DNA of 64,000 bases from NCBI GenBank assembly GCA_944470555.2, contig OX104134.1, positions 13,371,248 through 13,435,247 of the forward strand, read 5' to 3'. Origin of the DNA: Heterobilharzia americana (taxonomy: Eukaryota; Platyhelminthes; Trematoda; Strigeidida; Schistosomatidae). Numbering within the stretch: position 1 is the stretch's first letter; the number at the start of each line of letters is the position of its first letter. Positions 1 to 10,272 of the stretch are shown one piece after another. A model generated the notes under the pieces. The model saw only the letters and a program-made list of their open reading frames with translations. It ran no database searches and was not told the DNA's origin. Made by a program: the position numbers and the translations under genes.

Positions 1-2990
1 ACGGCATCGAAGACTCTCTCTCATGCAGTGGGAACCAATCTCCTCCAGGATCATGACAGCAAGGCTCAACTCAAAAGGAAGGAAGGTCACAATCATACAA
101 TGCTACGCTACGCACCCACAAATAATGCAGATGAAGAGAAGAAGGAGAAATTCTACAGACAACTGCAATCAACACTGGACAAGATCCCATCCCAGTTGGT
201 GACATCAAAATTCTAATGGGCGTGGTGACATGAATGCCAAACTGGGAGCGGACAACACAGGAAGAGAACTCATCATGGGTGGAGAAGCACTCGGTGAAAT
301 GAAGAATGATAACGGAGAACTGTTTGCATACTTCTGCGCATTTAATCATTTGGTGATTGGAGGTGGTGTGTACAAACACAGAGATATTCACAAGGCAGCG
401 ACTTGGATTTCACCAGACACCAGGACACACTACACTGAAAACCAGATGGACTTCATCTCAATCTGAGGAGAGTGGAGACGCAGCTTACTGAACTGGACAC
501 AAGATGAAGAAGGGAGCAGATGCAGGTTCACATTGCTAACTGTCAAGTGCAATTTACCTTCAAAATCAAGTTGAAAGTCTTCAAAGAAGCTTTTGACAGA
601 CGACTACAGTTCAGCTTCGACACCCAGAACAGAAACTGAAGGATGAAACAACAAGAGACATCTTCACGTCAGCCATCAAGACAAAATGGGAGATATTGAG
701 CAACATCCCCGGAGAAACTTGTGTGAAAGAACACTGTAGCTGTATGAAGGAGATGTGGAAGGAAACCTGCATAACCGTATAAGAACAAAAAAGAAAGAAG
801 ACAAGGAATGGATCTCGATGGACACATGGAAGCTGATAGGGAAGAGGAAGATGGTGAAGCACAAGATGAACCAGAGCACTGGAGTGCGAAGATGAGCAAC
901 GAAAAAAGAAACTGAATACAACCTATAAAACACTACACTGGACAAAGAAGTGAAGAAGAGTGCCCGGAAAGACAAAACACACTTCTACGACACACTGACA
1001 AGTGAAGCAGAACAGGCTGCTGGTGAGAGAGACAGAGACCTGACAACACTATATCAAATAACCAGGTTATTATCAGGGAGGAGAGAGATCAACGCAGACA
1101 ATGAAGGATAGTGAAGGAAACTTAGTTACTAAAGAGAGAGAGGAGAAACAAAGGAAACGATAGGCTGATCGCTTGAAAAAAACTCTTGAATCGACCACCA
1201 CCTCTACCACCACCTGCAACTCGTCCAGAAATACTACCAGAAGCCCAGCCACAGAATTACGAGTGAACACAAGCCCTCCGACAAAGACAGAAGTGAATTC
1301 CTGAATGCCACAAAGTTGCTGAAATTCAGGAAAGCAGCAAGACCAGATGAAATTATTCCAGAAGCACTGAAAACAGATGCAGACATCCGTTGACATGCTC
1401 ACACCACTACTCCAGAATGTTTGGAAGGAAGGAAGGAAAAGTATCTTCCGAATATAAGAAGTGCTACCTTATCAAACTCCTGAGGAAGGGCGAACTAAGG
1501 CTTTGCAAGAACTGGCGAACAATCATGCTTCTGTCCACCCCAAGCAAAATATTAGGTCACATCATCCTGGAGAGGCTAAAGGATGCACTGGATTCAAAAC
1601 TATGACCGGAACAGGCTAGCCGGATGGCTTCAGGAAGTACAAATCATTTGCGGACCAAATTGCAACGCTCCACATCATCATAGAACAGAGTGTAGAATAG
1701 CAGTCAACTCAACTCAACCTCAACTTCATAGACTTTGAAAAGGCCTTTGACAGCGTCCGTCAAGAAATAGTTTGGCAGTTGCTTCAACACTACGGAATAC
1801 CACAAATCTTTATCAGCTTCATTCAACAGCTATATGACGACTCCACATGCCAAGTGATCCACAATGGAAAGCTCAGTGACGCCTTTGAAGTGAAAACAGG
1901 AGTAAGACAAGGCTGCCTACTATGACCCATTATATTCCTGATTGTGGTCGACTGGATCATGCTGCGAACTGTGAGGAGCGAGAAGATGGGCATACGATGG
2001 CTGGGTCGATGAAAAGACCTTAGAAAATTTGGATTTCGCTGCGGATGATTTATGTCTAATTTCTCACAAACTCGCATATCTACAGGCAAAAACTGACTAG
2101 TTGACAGAAGAGGCAGCGAAAACGGGATTTCAAATGAATGTAGAGAAGACAGAGGTGATGAAGAAACCCAATCAACAACAACAACAAGCACCAGTCACCA
2201 TCAACGGGAGAAACCTAAAGGAAGTACGCTCTTCCACCTACCTACCTACCTACCTACCTACTTACCTACCTACCTACCTACCTACCTACCTAGGCAACAT
2301 CGTTTCAACTACAGGTGGTACAGACGAGGATTTCAAAACCAGGATCGAAAAGACTGCAAGACAGGCTTTCAATAACCTGAAATCAGTGTGGAGATCTACT
2401 GCACTTCACTGCACTGTACTCAGCATAAAGCGTCAACGAGATCCGGTTTTCAATACCAATGTCAGTCAAGTCAGTGCTGCTATATGGTTCAGAGACTTGA
2501 CGCATCACGAAAAGCATTTCCAATAAACTACAGACATTCATCAACACTCACCGTCTACGCTCACTCGACACTGAATATGGAGATCAGATGGCCAGAATAC
2601 TAAGAATAAGCAGGAAGTAACTCTAGCTGGCTGGCCGTCTGGCAACGAACCAACCAAGAAGCCATCGCCCAACAAATATACAGAAGAAAGTGGAGATGGA
2701 TTGGATTGAGCATACACTGAGAAGACCAATTGGGGACATCAGGCGCCAGACCAGGCCCTTGAGTGGAAGGCGAATGGGAAACGATGAGTTGGGCGTTTGA
2801 GGCGAGGGTGACATTGAGGAGATGGTGTGAGAAAGGAATGAAAGGTTACGGGCAGTCATGAAGCCAGGTTGAAAAGACTGCAGAGAAGAGAGTGCAATGA
2901 CGGCGTGTTACTGAAACCCTATGTTCCATCAGGAACCCAAGGGGAAAAAAATAATAAGATAATAATATTGTTTCGTCGAAGCTGCAAATA
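1..2990 (+). mobile_element. RTE-type non-LTR retrotransposon, copy A (5' end outside window, decayed)
   Basis: Broken reading frames run in order through an AP-type endonuclease and a reverse transcriptase. Endonuclease pieces at about 60-470 include CYAPTNN-like, GDMNA-like, TWISPDTRTH and NQMDFIS motifs. The RT palm at about 1720-2090 reads FIDFEKAFDS, HYGIP, GVRQGCLL and a DFAADDLCL-like catalytic box. The C-terminal part runs to about 2930. Stops and frameshifts occur throughout, so it cannot make a protein. The 3' end (about 2940-2990) carries a short ATAATA-rich tail typical of RTE elements. Copies B and C show the same order and give the missing 5' end. Family assignment to the RTE clade is from established motifs; the exact schistosome family name is not assigned. 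Confidence 0.85.
2236..2292 (+). repeat. (CTAC)n microsatellite inside RTE copy A
   Basis: About 14 units of CTAC with one CTTAC interruption. It lies where copy C encodes the TYLGS segment of the RT C-terminal part, and reads there as repeated TYLP. The expansion seems to have grown from an ACCTACCTA codon run. Confidence 0.95.
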
Positions 2991-3725
2991 ATATATAAAG
3001 AGAAAGCAGAACACACTTTCACTTCACAGTATTCCACATGATTTATTCCGAATTTATTCGTGTTTGAGTAGTTTCCGGTGTTAGTTTGCTTAATCATTTC
3101 AAGGTTTTTATCATCATTACTAATTACTATATATTGTTTGTTGTTCAAATATTCATCTTTCCAAAATAGTAATTTATTCTTTCTCACCCCTGATGACTCA
3201 TAACTCCATTGCATTTTTCATAGTTGAACTAAATTTCACTACCCTATTCTTATTCCACCTTGTATTTGGATAATCGTAATGGTCACCTTCTGTACCAAAA
3301 CTTGATGTCAGTTTCATACGCTTGAAAAGGATCTTCCTAAAAAGATCAAAATTTTGTTTATTTTGCTATTTGTTCTGATATACTATGCAGGGATAACACA
3401 AATAAAAATACACCTTATGCGATGACTTCCGATTGCTAAAACTCAGTGTACTTGTGTTTCGAACAATCCTACCGAATATTTTAGAAGGGATATAATTCAT
3501 ACAATCTATGTTTTCGATATTCGTTTAAAGACTCGTTTTGTAAGTAAAATTAAGGGATTTAAAGATATTCTTGAATACTACAAAATATAAATTATTTGAA
3601 GCGCTAATCTGGTTGTATGAGAGGTCTCCACAAAAACTAATCTAAGTCAGTAACGTGCTTAGGGTTAGGAATTGTGCATTTTCGTCTTTGATAAGACTTA
3701 AGCTAGATTCCGTGGTTGTCGATAC
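2991..3725. other. Non-coding AT-rich stretch
   Basis: No supported gene, RNA or repeat family is seen. Open frames here are short and lack recognisable motifs. Confidence 0.5.
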
Positions 3726-3727
3726 TC

Positions 3728-3862
3728 ATTACCACCACCCAGTGCTGCAGCCACAGACGTTACCACTGAACTTTCTGGCCCCCGATAGACCTCTGGTAGG
3801 ATTGGATTGCATAAACCGGCCGGTTATTAGAGGGTAACCAACTTCACTTTGTCTAGTCACAT
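3728..3862 (-). mobile_element. Fragment of ribozyme SINE (family M), minus orientation
   Basis: The segment resembles 20090-20230: a CCAGTGCTGCAG stretch, then GACGTTACCACTGA and later GGATTGCATA and TTTGTCTAGTCAC. These match the head of the SINE modules at 8.4-8.96 kb and 19.7-20.15 kb. Only the 5' part is present; no ribozyme core is visible in this fragment. Similarity was judged by eye. Confidence 0.5.
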
Positions 3863-3894
3863 GTGTCTAGTTCTGTGTAATCCGTCCTAAATGA

Positions 3895-4215
3895 GGTCAA
3901 CTGCGGCCTGAACATCTCAGTAGTAACATCGCTGACTGCACGACTAGGTGACGCTCGTTCAAATTTCGGGTGAGACGTCAATCCCCTCGAGGTAGCAGAT
4001 ACATCTTGCTGATAACCGCCAAAAAGCACGGAGCCTAAGTCCAGGGCTTTTTACAGATTACTTCCATCTTACCAAGATCTCTCCAAGTTCATCGCGATTC
4101 GAAGTCTCCTACCCTGGTGACCACGTCGTAAAATGATGAATAAAATTTGATGGTCACCCAGGACTGGACAACATAAAATTAGTTACCTTCCAACGACTAA
4201 TCAATGAATGATAAG
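3895..4215 (+). mobile_element. tRNA-like SINE with hammerhead-like motif (family M)
   Basis: Begins with pol III-like boxes (CTCAGTAGTAACATCGCTG, then GTTCAAATTTCGG), followed by a CCCCTCGAGG segment, a hammerhead-like core near 4009 and a 3' part ending near GACTAATCAATGAATG. The same order of blocks is seen at 8520-8960 and, inverted, at 19745-20150. Consistent with the schistosome class of ribozyme-bearing SINEs (Sm-alpha-like). Confidence 0.6.
4003..4047 (+). ncRNA. Hammerhead ribozyme-like motif, degenerate
   Basis: Reads CTGATAAC, then a GCC-AAAAA-GC type stem-loop II, then CGGAGCC in place of CGAAAC, then AAGTCCAGGG with a GTC cleavage-type triplet. The spacing matches the hammerhead core, but CUGANGA and GAAA are both altered, so activity is unlikely. 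Confidence 0.5.
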
Positions 4216-5569
4216 TCTCGATCGGCAAACGGACTCCTGTCTGGATGTCTTTATATGGTCAGCTATTTCATTCTGAGATTACGGTTAAATGGCGGTTAGC
4301 TGATGAATTTCAAACAGAAAGAAACGCGCTTCCAGCATTCTACTACTGGAAATCATTCATCTTAAATGTCCACATGAATAATTTAGAGTTGAAAATCATT
4401 CACATCTGTTTCATTTCAGTCCATAATTCTTCAAATAACGAGTCCTTTGAGATTAAAGAAGCAGGTAACTTTCAATTTTGTAATTAGCGCATTCTATTAG
4501 AAATAACTGCTTTGAGCAAACGTTTGGGACTTCTCATCTCACAACACCAATGTTCTGTCTCACAGAGAAAAATATCTCTTTATCAATTATTAGTCTGAGA
4601 GCTATTTTGTTAGTGATTTTTCTTCAGTGGTGAGGATAATGAAAAAATACACATCAAGAGTTTTGTTGTCACCTAATTTTAAATGTCCAGGGAAAAAATC
4701 TTCAGCAAGACAAGGAGAAATAAATCATCATCTAGTATACAATTCAGTCTGTAAGATTCAAATTTAAACGTATCACTAGACAATGATTTTATCCTTATTA
4801 CTACTGGTCAGTAGTGTGACTGAACAGATTCAACTGAGAAAAAGAAAAGTAGTCAGTCCAGTTACTAAGTAACCTGAGTGGTATTTGATTGACGTGGTGG
4901 TTGAAAGGCATATTCTGTCTAGCTTATGGTGTTTCTGTGACACGGTACGCACCCAGTGATTTTAAGTGGAATTCACGTGACATCACAGTTGGTGGTTTAA
5001 CATAAGTTGATTGAATTCATAGGTGAGTGTGTATCATCCTTTTGGTTCTGCCAATTTTGTTCTTCCTGTTCACAGTGCAAGACCCAGTCTCCCTAACTGC
5101 AAACGTGAGCCTACGTTAATGACACTTAAGGGATGACCAGGTAGTGAATAAGACATTTTCGAATATAAGACAAAAAGAGTGGTTAAAATGACTTTGCAGT
5201 GTAAACCACCAGAACATTACCATCGACTCCAAGAATAAAAATGAATATCATGAAGCATAAGGTGAAGGTAGCACCGGTGGGAATGTATTACAACCAAGTG
5301 ACATCGAGAAGCAATGGAATTTTAAAAAAAATCATAACTTGGTGGCCAAATTGTTGACTCATCAACATACGAAACAGATACATTTCAATTCCTTCACAGT
5401 TGGCTTGGTAGCATAAGCCACAGATATCATTTTAAGCAAAATGAAACAGTCTTACAGTGTTAAGTAGCTTTCGGTGATATTTCTGGAGTGGAAACTTCAT
5501 TATGATGAAGTCCATCTCCTTTTCAACTGGAAACTTTCAAGAGGAAAACAGCTTATTTATGCACTGAAC
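4216..5569. other. Non-coding stretch before assembly gap
   Basis: AT-rich, no recognisable coding region or repeat. Confidence 0.5.
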
Positions 5570-6069
5570 NNNNNNNNNNNNNNNNNNNNNNNNNNNNNNN
5601 NNNNNNNNNNNNNNNNNNNNNNNNNNNNNNNNNNNNNNNNNNNNNNNNNNNNNNNNNNNNNNNNNNNNNNNNNNNNNNNNNNNNNNNNNNNNNNNNNNNN
5701 NNNNNNNNNNNNNNNNNNNNNNNNNNNNNNNNNNNNNNNNNNNNNNNNNNNNNNNNNNNNNNNNNNNNNNNNNNNNNNNNNNNNNNNNNNNNNNNNNNNN
5801 NNNNNNNNNNNNNNNNNNNNNNNNNNNNNNNNNNNNNNNNNNNNNNNNNNNNNNNNNNNNNNNNNNNNNNNNNNNNNNNNNNNNNNNNNNNNNNNNNNNN
5901 NNNNNNNNNNNNNNNNNNNNNNNNNNNNNNNNNNNNNNNNNNNNNNNNNNNNNNNNNNNNNNNNNNNNNNNNNNNNNNNNNNNNNNNNNNNNNNNNNNNN
6001 NNNNNNNNNNNNNNNNNNNNNNNNNNNNNNNNNNNNNNNNNNNNNNNNNNNNNNNNNNNNNNNNNNNNN
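5570..6069. other. Assembly gap of 500 N
   Basis: Exactly 500 undetermined bases, a round size that suggests a scaffolding placeholder rather than a measured distance. Confidence 0.98.
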
Positions 6070-8400
6070 GACCAGTTGGTTCAATGTTAAGGACCTACGT
6101 AATCCAATGAACTACAGCTTAGCCTTAGCACATCGAATGAGTAATGTATATATGATGAATAACTCTTTTTAAAGTAGAAATATCCTTGCTAAAGCTCCAC
6201 TATCGATAAGTTTAGCTTACTTGTTGAATTATTCAAGCAGCTAAGCATTTGAAACTCTCTCCACCTCCCAAAATGTGGACAGCTAGAAATTATTAAAGGT
6301 ATCTCATAATACGACCAGTTGATTGCCTAATACATGGACTTTTGCATGGTTATTCATTTTCATCTTTTAATTGCCACCCAGATTGGCATAAAATTTAATC
6401 TATCATATAAGCGTCTCTAACATACAAAAATTGGCGCAAGTCATGCATTTTGTAAAACCATTTAGATTATTACTTACTTGATATGATGAAACAGAGGTTA
6501 CTTTCAGTTTCCCTATTTCAAATAATCCTTACAACTGATGTCAGAAAAATTATCAGATTATCTCGCCGTATATGCAGACTTAGTAATTTGATGAATATAA
6601 TCCTATGATCTCGTTGAATTTTGAGAAAGGCGTATTACTTATAATCAAGGTATATCTAAAGAATTGTAAAGACAATCTAAAAAGCATCTTGCGAAAGCTA
6701 CTACTACTGATAACTTGAGTAGTTAGAAACCATTCAGACTGATCTGCAGTATTTAGTCAGCCAGATCAGAGTATTCATTTGGAAACTGATCACTCTATAG
6801 AAAGTATCTGGTAGAAGAATTATGCACTTTTTGTTAATGTCCTATCTCGTTATTAGTGATTGAATATTTTCATTCACAGTATCATTCTATTCAGCAGTAA
6901 AAGGCATTACATTGACGGCGGTGAATGAAAGCCATACCATTCTCAGTTTTAACCTTAATCGGAAGGTTATTGAATATTGAATATAGATCATGTGGATTAC
7001 GGTCAATATTGTCAACTAATGTAGTCCATGCACACACTACTAAGGGGTTAAGAACTAGAACATACAAGTAGTCTGATGCCACCTGTTTTCCAGGTAAAGA
7101 ACGGCCTACATTAGTGATGTGTATGTACATTAATGCTTGGTTTTATTGTGACCATAAGATTAACCAACTCAGGAATAAAAACTTCATTTAACCTTACTCT
7201 GTCATCTTGCTTATTTTCCCTGCAAAATTTCTCGCTTAAATCACCTCTTCTTTTTATTGTGATGTGATATCTAGTGGCTAAAAGCACGTCGACTAGTCTC
7301 AAAACAGCCTACAACGACTGTTTACAATCTCTGTGGCATTTTCGAAACTCGCATATAACATTAGTAAACAGGTAAAATTATGCTTCGTAAATTTAGTTTA
7401 TATAATGTACTCAACATATTATTAGATTCGTTATCGAACCAGCAAAAAAGCAATCAGCAAAGATAAAATCACTCGAATCTGCTGGAACAGGTGGTCAGAG
7501 TAAGTTAGTAGATCCACTTTTATCTAATTGTATTTTAGGCTTAAAGACGTTTCTTCAAAGAGTACGAGATTCATCTTCATCATCGTTAGTATGATTCTGA
7601 TACTTTAAAACTGCGATATTAAGTCAAAGATAACATTTGTTTGCTTACTTTAGAGTGGGAAAAAGTAATACTTTTTTATCTAAATATAAGATGTTCGCTA
7701 AATTTTCGTCTTTTGAAAACCTGGGGTAAGAGAATCTTTACTCAGCGTGGATAAAAGACGAACAAGTTAGATAATCTGGATGTACTGCTTAAAATTAGTC
7801 AGGTTTAGAAACACTACTGGTAACAGAAACCTGTTAAATCATGATAACAGTTATTCAAAACTAAAGTGTAAATATATTTTATGCCTGCATTAGTTAAAAA
7901 TAAAAATATAGATTTTTTTGGAAGTGTGGAACTTGACGTTTCGCCAGCGTTTGTCTACAAACAGCTATCGCATCTATGATATGCAGCACGAGTAGTTCCA
8001 AGCGAGATACATACAGCTAACTAAAGACTTACAAGCACTACGAACAATATCTTACGGAGTTTGACCAAAATTCACTTCCATATTTTCTTACGGCTGATTC
8101 CAACAACTTATATTCATTTGATTAGCGATGGGACAGTAAGTAAACATTTATAATTTGAGTTATGAAGTGCCTGATCGTTTCTCAGGCAAAAGATTCCGAT
8201 GTCTATCCGTACAACAATTTCAGTGTTACTTCATGCTGAAATGGATCAAACAAGTTTTCACTAGGGATTTCCCCTGAACTGGAATTATCTGTGTATATGC
8301 CTGATGGATTATAGCAAATAAGGCTCAGATAAAACCAGTTTCACAACAGCAGACCGATCAACAAGAATGAGAAAATTTTCACATCGAAATACTGTTTATT
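6070..8400. other. Non-coding AT-rich stretch
   Basis: No supported gene. A CGAAACGTC-containing segment on the minus strand at about 7895-8010 may be a Penelope-type ribozyme remnant and is listed separately. Confidence 0.45.
7895..8010 (-). ncRNA. Possible Penelope-type hammerhead remnant
   Basis: On the minus strand GGAACT (about 8000) can pair with AGTTCC just after CGAAACGTC (about 7935-7950), and GTTTGTAGACAAAC forms a perfect hairpin between them. Hammerheads with a very short helix III (GAAAC directly before GTC) are known from Penelope-like elements. The CUGANGA box is not intact here (CTCGTGC). Weak call. Confidence 0.25.
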
Positions 8401-8404
8401 TTAA

Positions 8405-8530
8405 TTAGTTGGAGGCAGTCGATTGGTAACCGTTGACCTAGGTTTTATGTTTGTTGGCATTTGTCAATAAGGCGTGTTTCGAATCTTGGGGGAATTGACG
8501 TCCCCTTTGCGATTTGGACCGCCTCACCCG
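8405..8530 (-). mobile_element. Partial family-M ribozyme SINE module, minus orientation
   Basis: Reverse-complemented, this reads a GTCAATTCCCCCAAG segment followed by a hammerhead-like core, matching the plus-strand module that begins just downstream. The two modules are head to head. Confidence 0.55.
8434..8472 (-). ncRNA. Hammerhead ribozyme-like motif, degenerate
   Basis: Minus strand reads TTGACAAATGCCAACA, then AACAT, AAAAC and CTAGGTC. CUGANGA has become TTGACAA and GAAA has become AAAA. The arrangement follows the related motif at 19986-20032. Confidence 0.45.
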
Positions 8531-8960
8531 GTGGTTCAGTCAGTGACGCTGCCGTTGGCTATTCAGGTTGTGGATGGCCTATTGTAAGACTAGATTACAT
8601 ACACCAACTGATTACTGGACAGCATTTTCACGTTGTTTAGTCCTAAGTGCTGACCGAATTCTGTTGATGCGTCATTGAAGCATTGAGAGACATCGGTTTC
8701 AATTTCAGGCGGAATATCAATTCCCTCGAGTTTGCAGATGCGCACTGCTGACGAGTGTCGAAAAACTCGAAACCGAAATCCAGGGCTTCCTGCTGATTGC
8801 CTCCAACTAACTAGCATCAATCAAAGTGCACCGCATTGATGAGCCTTCTGGCTTGGCTGCCACAATGAGAAATGGTCGATAAAATTCGGTTGGCACAGAG
8901 GACTAAAAAACATGAAACTGGTTGCTTTCTATTGATCAATCAGTGTATGAAATACAATTC
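8520..8960 (+). mobile_element. Family-M ribozyme SINE
   Basis: A pol III-like A box region (GTGGTTCAGTCAGTGACGC) is followed by a CAATTCCCTCGAG segment, a hammerhead core with intact key bases near 8748, the CAAAGTGCACCGC block shared with 19.9 kb, and a tail ending near TGATCAATCAGTGTATG. tRNA-derived promoter plus ribozyme is the known plan of schistosome Sm-alpha-like elements. Confidence 0.65.
8741..8787 (+). ncRNA. Hammerhead ribozyme, core bases intact
   Basis: Reads CACTG, then CTGACGAG, a stem II with loop (GTGTC / ACTC, one mismatch in the canonical register), CGAAAC, CGAA and ATC followed by CAGGG. CUGANGA and GAAA are both intact. Helix III is very short. Helix I would pair CTG with CAG. 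Self-cleavage would be expected after ATC; the imperfect stems make efficiency uncertain. Confidence 0.65.
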
Positions 8961-10199
8961 AGTTAAGAAGAAATTCTTTATAAATAGACAAAAGAAAAAT
9001 TCATTTCACTTAGCCTCAGTGAGAAACAAAATTAAAAATCAAGTGCGCACTAAAAATGAGAACTCTGCACTAAGGAACCTAAACTCGTAAAGTGACGTAA
9101 AGAAAAAAACATCTAATAATTTCCACAGTACGTCGTTACAAACACTTAATGATATTCAAATATATTGGTTACGCATTGAACTAGACAAGTGAAGCTAAAC
9201 GACTAAGTCTGATTGAAACAAGACCTATAGATATTCAAAAGAAGTAATGACTTGACGATTCAAAAAACATTGGACAAAAAGTAAATCACTCACTACTTTA
9301 GAAATTCCATTTCATAATGGGTGAAAAGCAAATTAAGGTTTGTAAATTTCTTTCCAAGAAATTTCAAATTAAAGTGGTTCTCCAACAATAAATCAAACAC
9401 TTGAGTTACGCAGAAAATCCAAAACACAGGATTTGTATGAAAAATGATTCTTCATGAATAAACAATAGTAAGTAATTAACGAAAGACAATTCAGTGAAAA
9501 TTTTTTCTTTTCCATGAAGCATTCTCAAAAGCTGTATATTCGTAATTATAGTTGCAACGCGATATATATCTATCAGTATAAGGTCATCAATGACAGTCAA
9601 TAAAGTCACAAGGTTATAACGGCCATAAGGTCAACCAAAGGTCATCAAAAATTGCTTATAGGATTACAATAAATAAACAAACAGCAGACAAAGAAAATTA
9701 ATGCAATGTTTAAGGGAAATTACTACCAAGTTAAAAATTAGAGACTGAATGCCTCTATTCTGGACACAAAGACCAAGCTTGTGCTTCTAGCATACCAAAC
9801 CCTTTGGTGTTAAGAAGTGGTTCATACGGACTCCCTTCGAAATGTTTGATTTCGCCTTATAAATGACTTTGAAAAAAGACTGTCGTGGATCAAAGTGACC
9901 AGAGTTAACCAGATGCTCAAGAACCGAGCTACTTATCGCTTATCACTCTCTAGTAAACAGCCATCTTGGATAGTGTTCAGAGATGCGTTTAAATAGAACA
10001 CACTTTATACGGCCTATATGACCAGCTCCACAAGAACGGGTGAACTGGTAAGTACAAATGACCTTGCTTCAACCCATTAGTTATGGACGGACACATATTT
10101 TGTTATAGCTATAATTCCGACTGTACAGCTCTTGAAAATTATTCATCGTAAAGAAAGTTTTCTGCACTAAAGTGAACCTTACCACCAATTTTTTTCTGC

Positions 10200-10202
<3 letters not shown>
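8961..10202. other. Non-coding AT-rich stretch
   Basis: No recognised gene or repeat. Confidence 0.5.

Positions 10203-10269
<67 letters not shown>
10203..10269. repeat. (TA)n microsatellite
   Basis: About 33 uninterrupted TA units. Self-complementary, so able to form a cruciform and prone to length change. Confidence 0.98.

Positions 10270-10272
<3 letters not shown>

Noticed and set aside
2236..2292. CRISPR-like or satellite array
   Set aside because: The unit is four bases with no spacers; it is a plain microsatellite.
5474..6172. Long open frame spanning the N block
   Set aside because: Open only because undetermined bases contain no stop codons.
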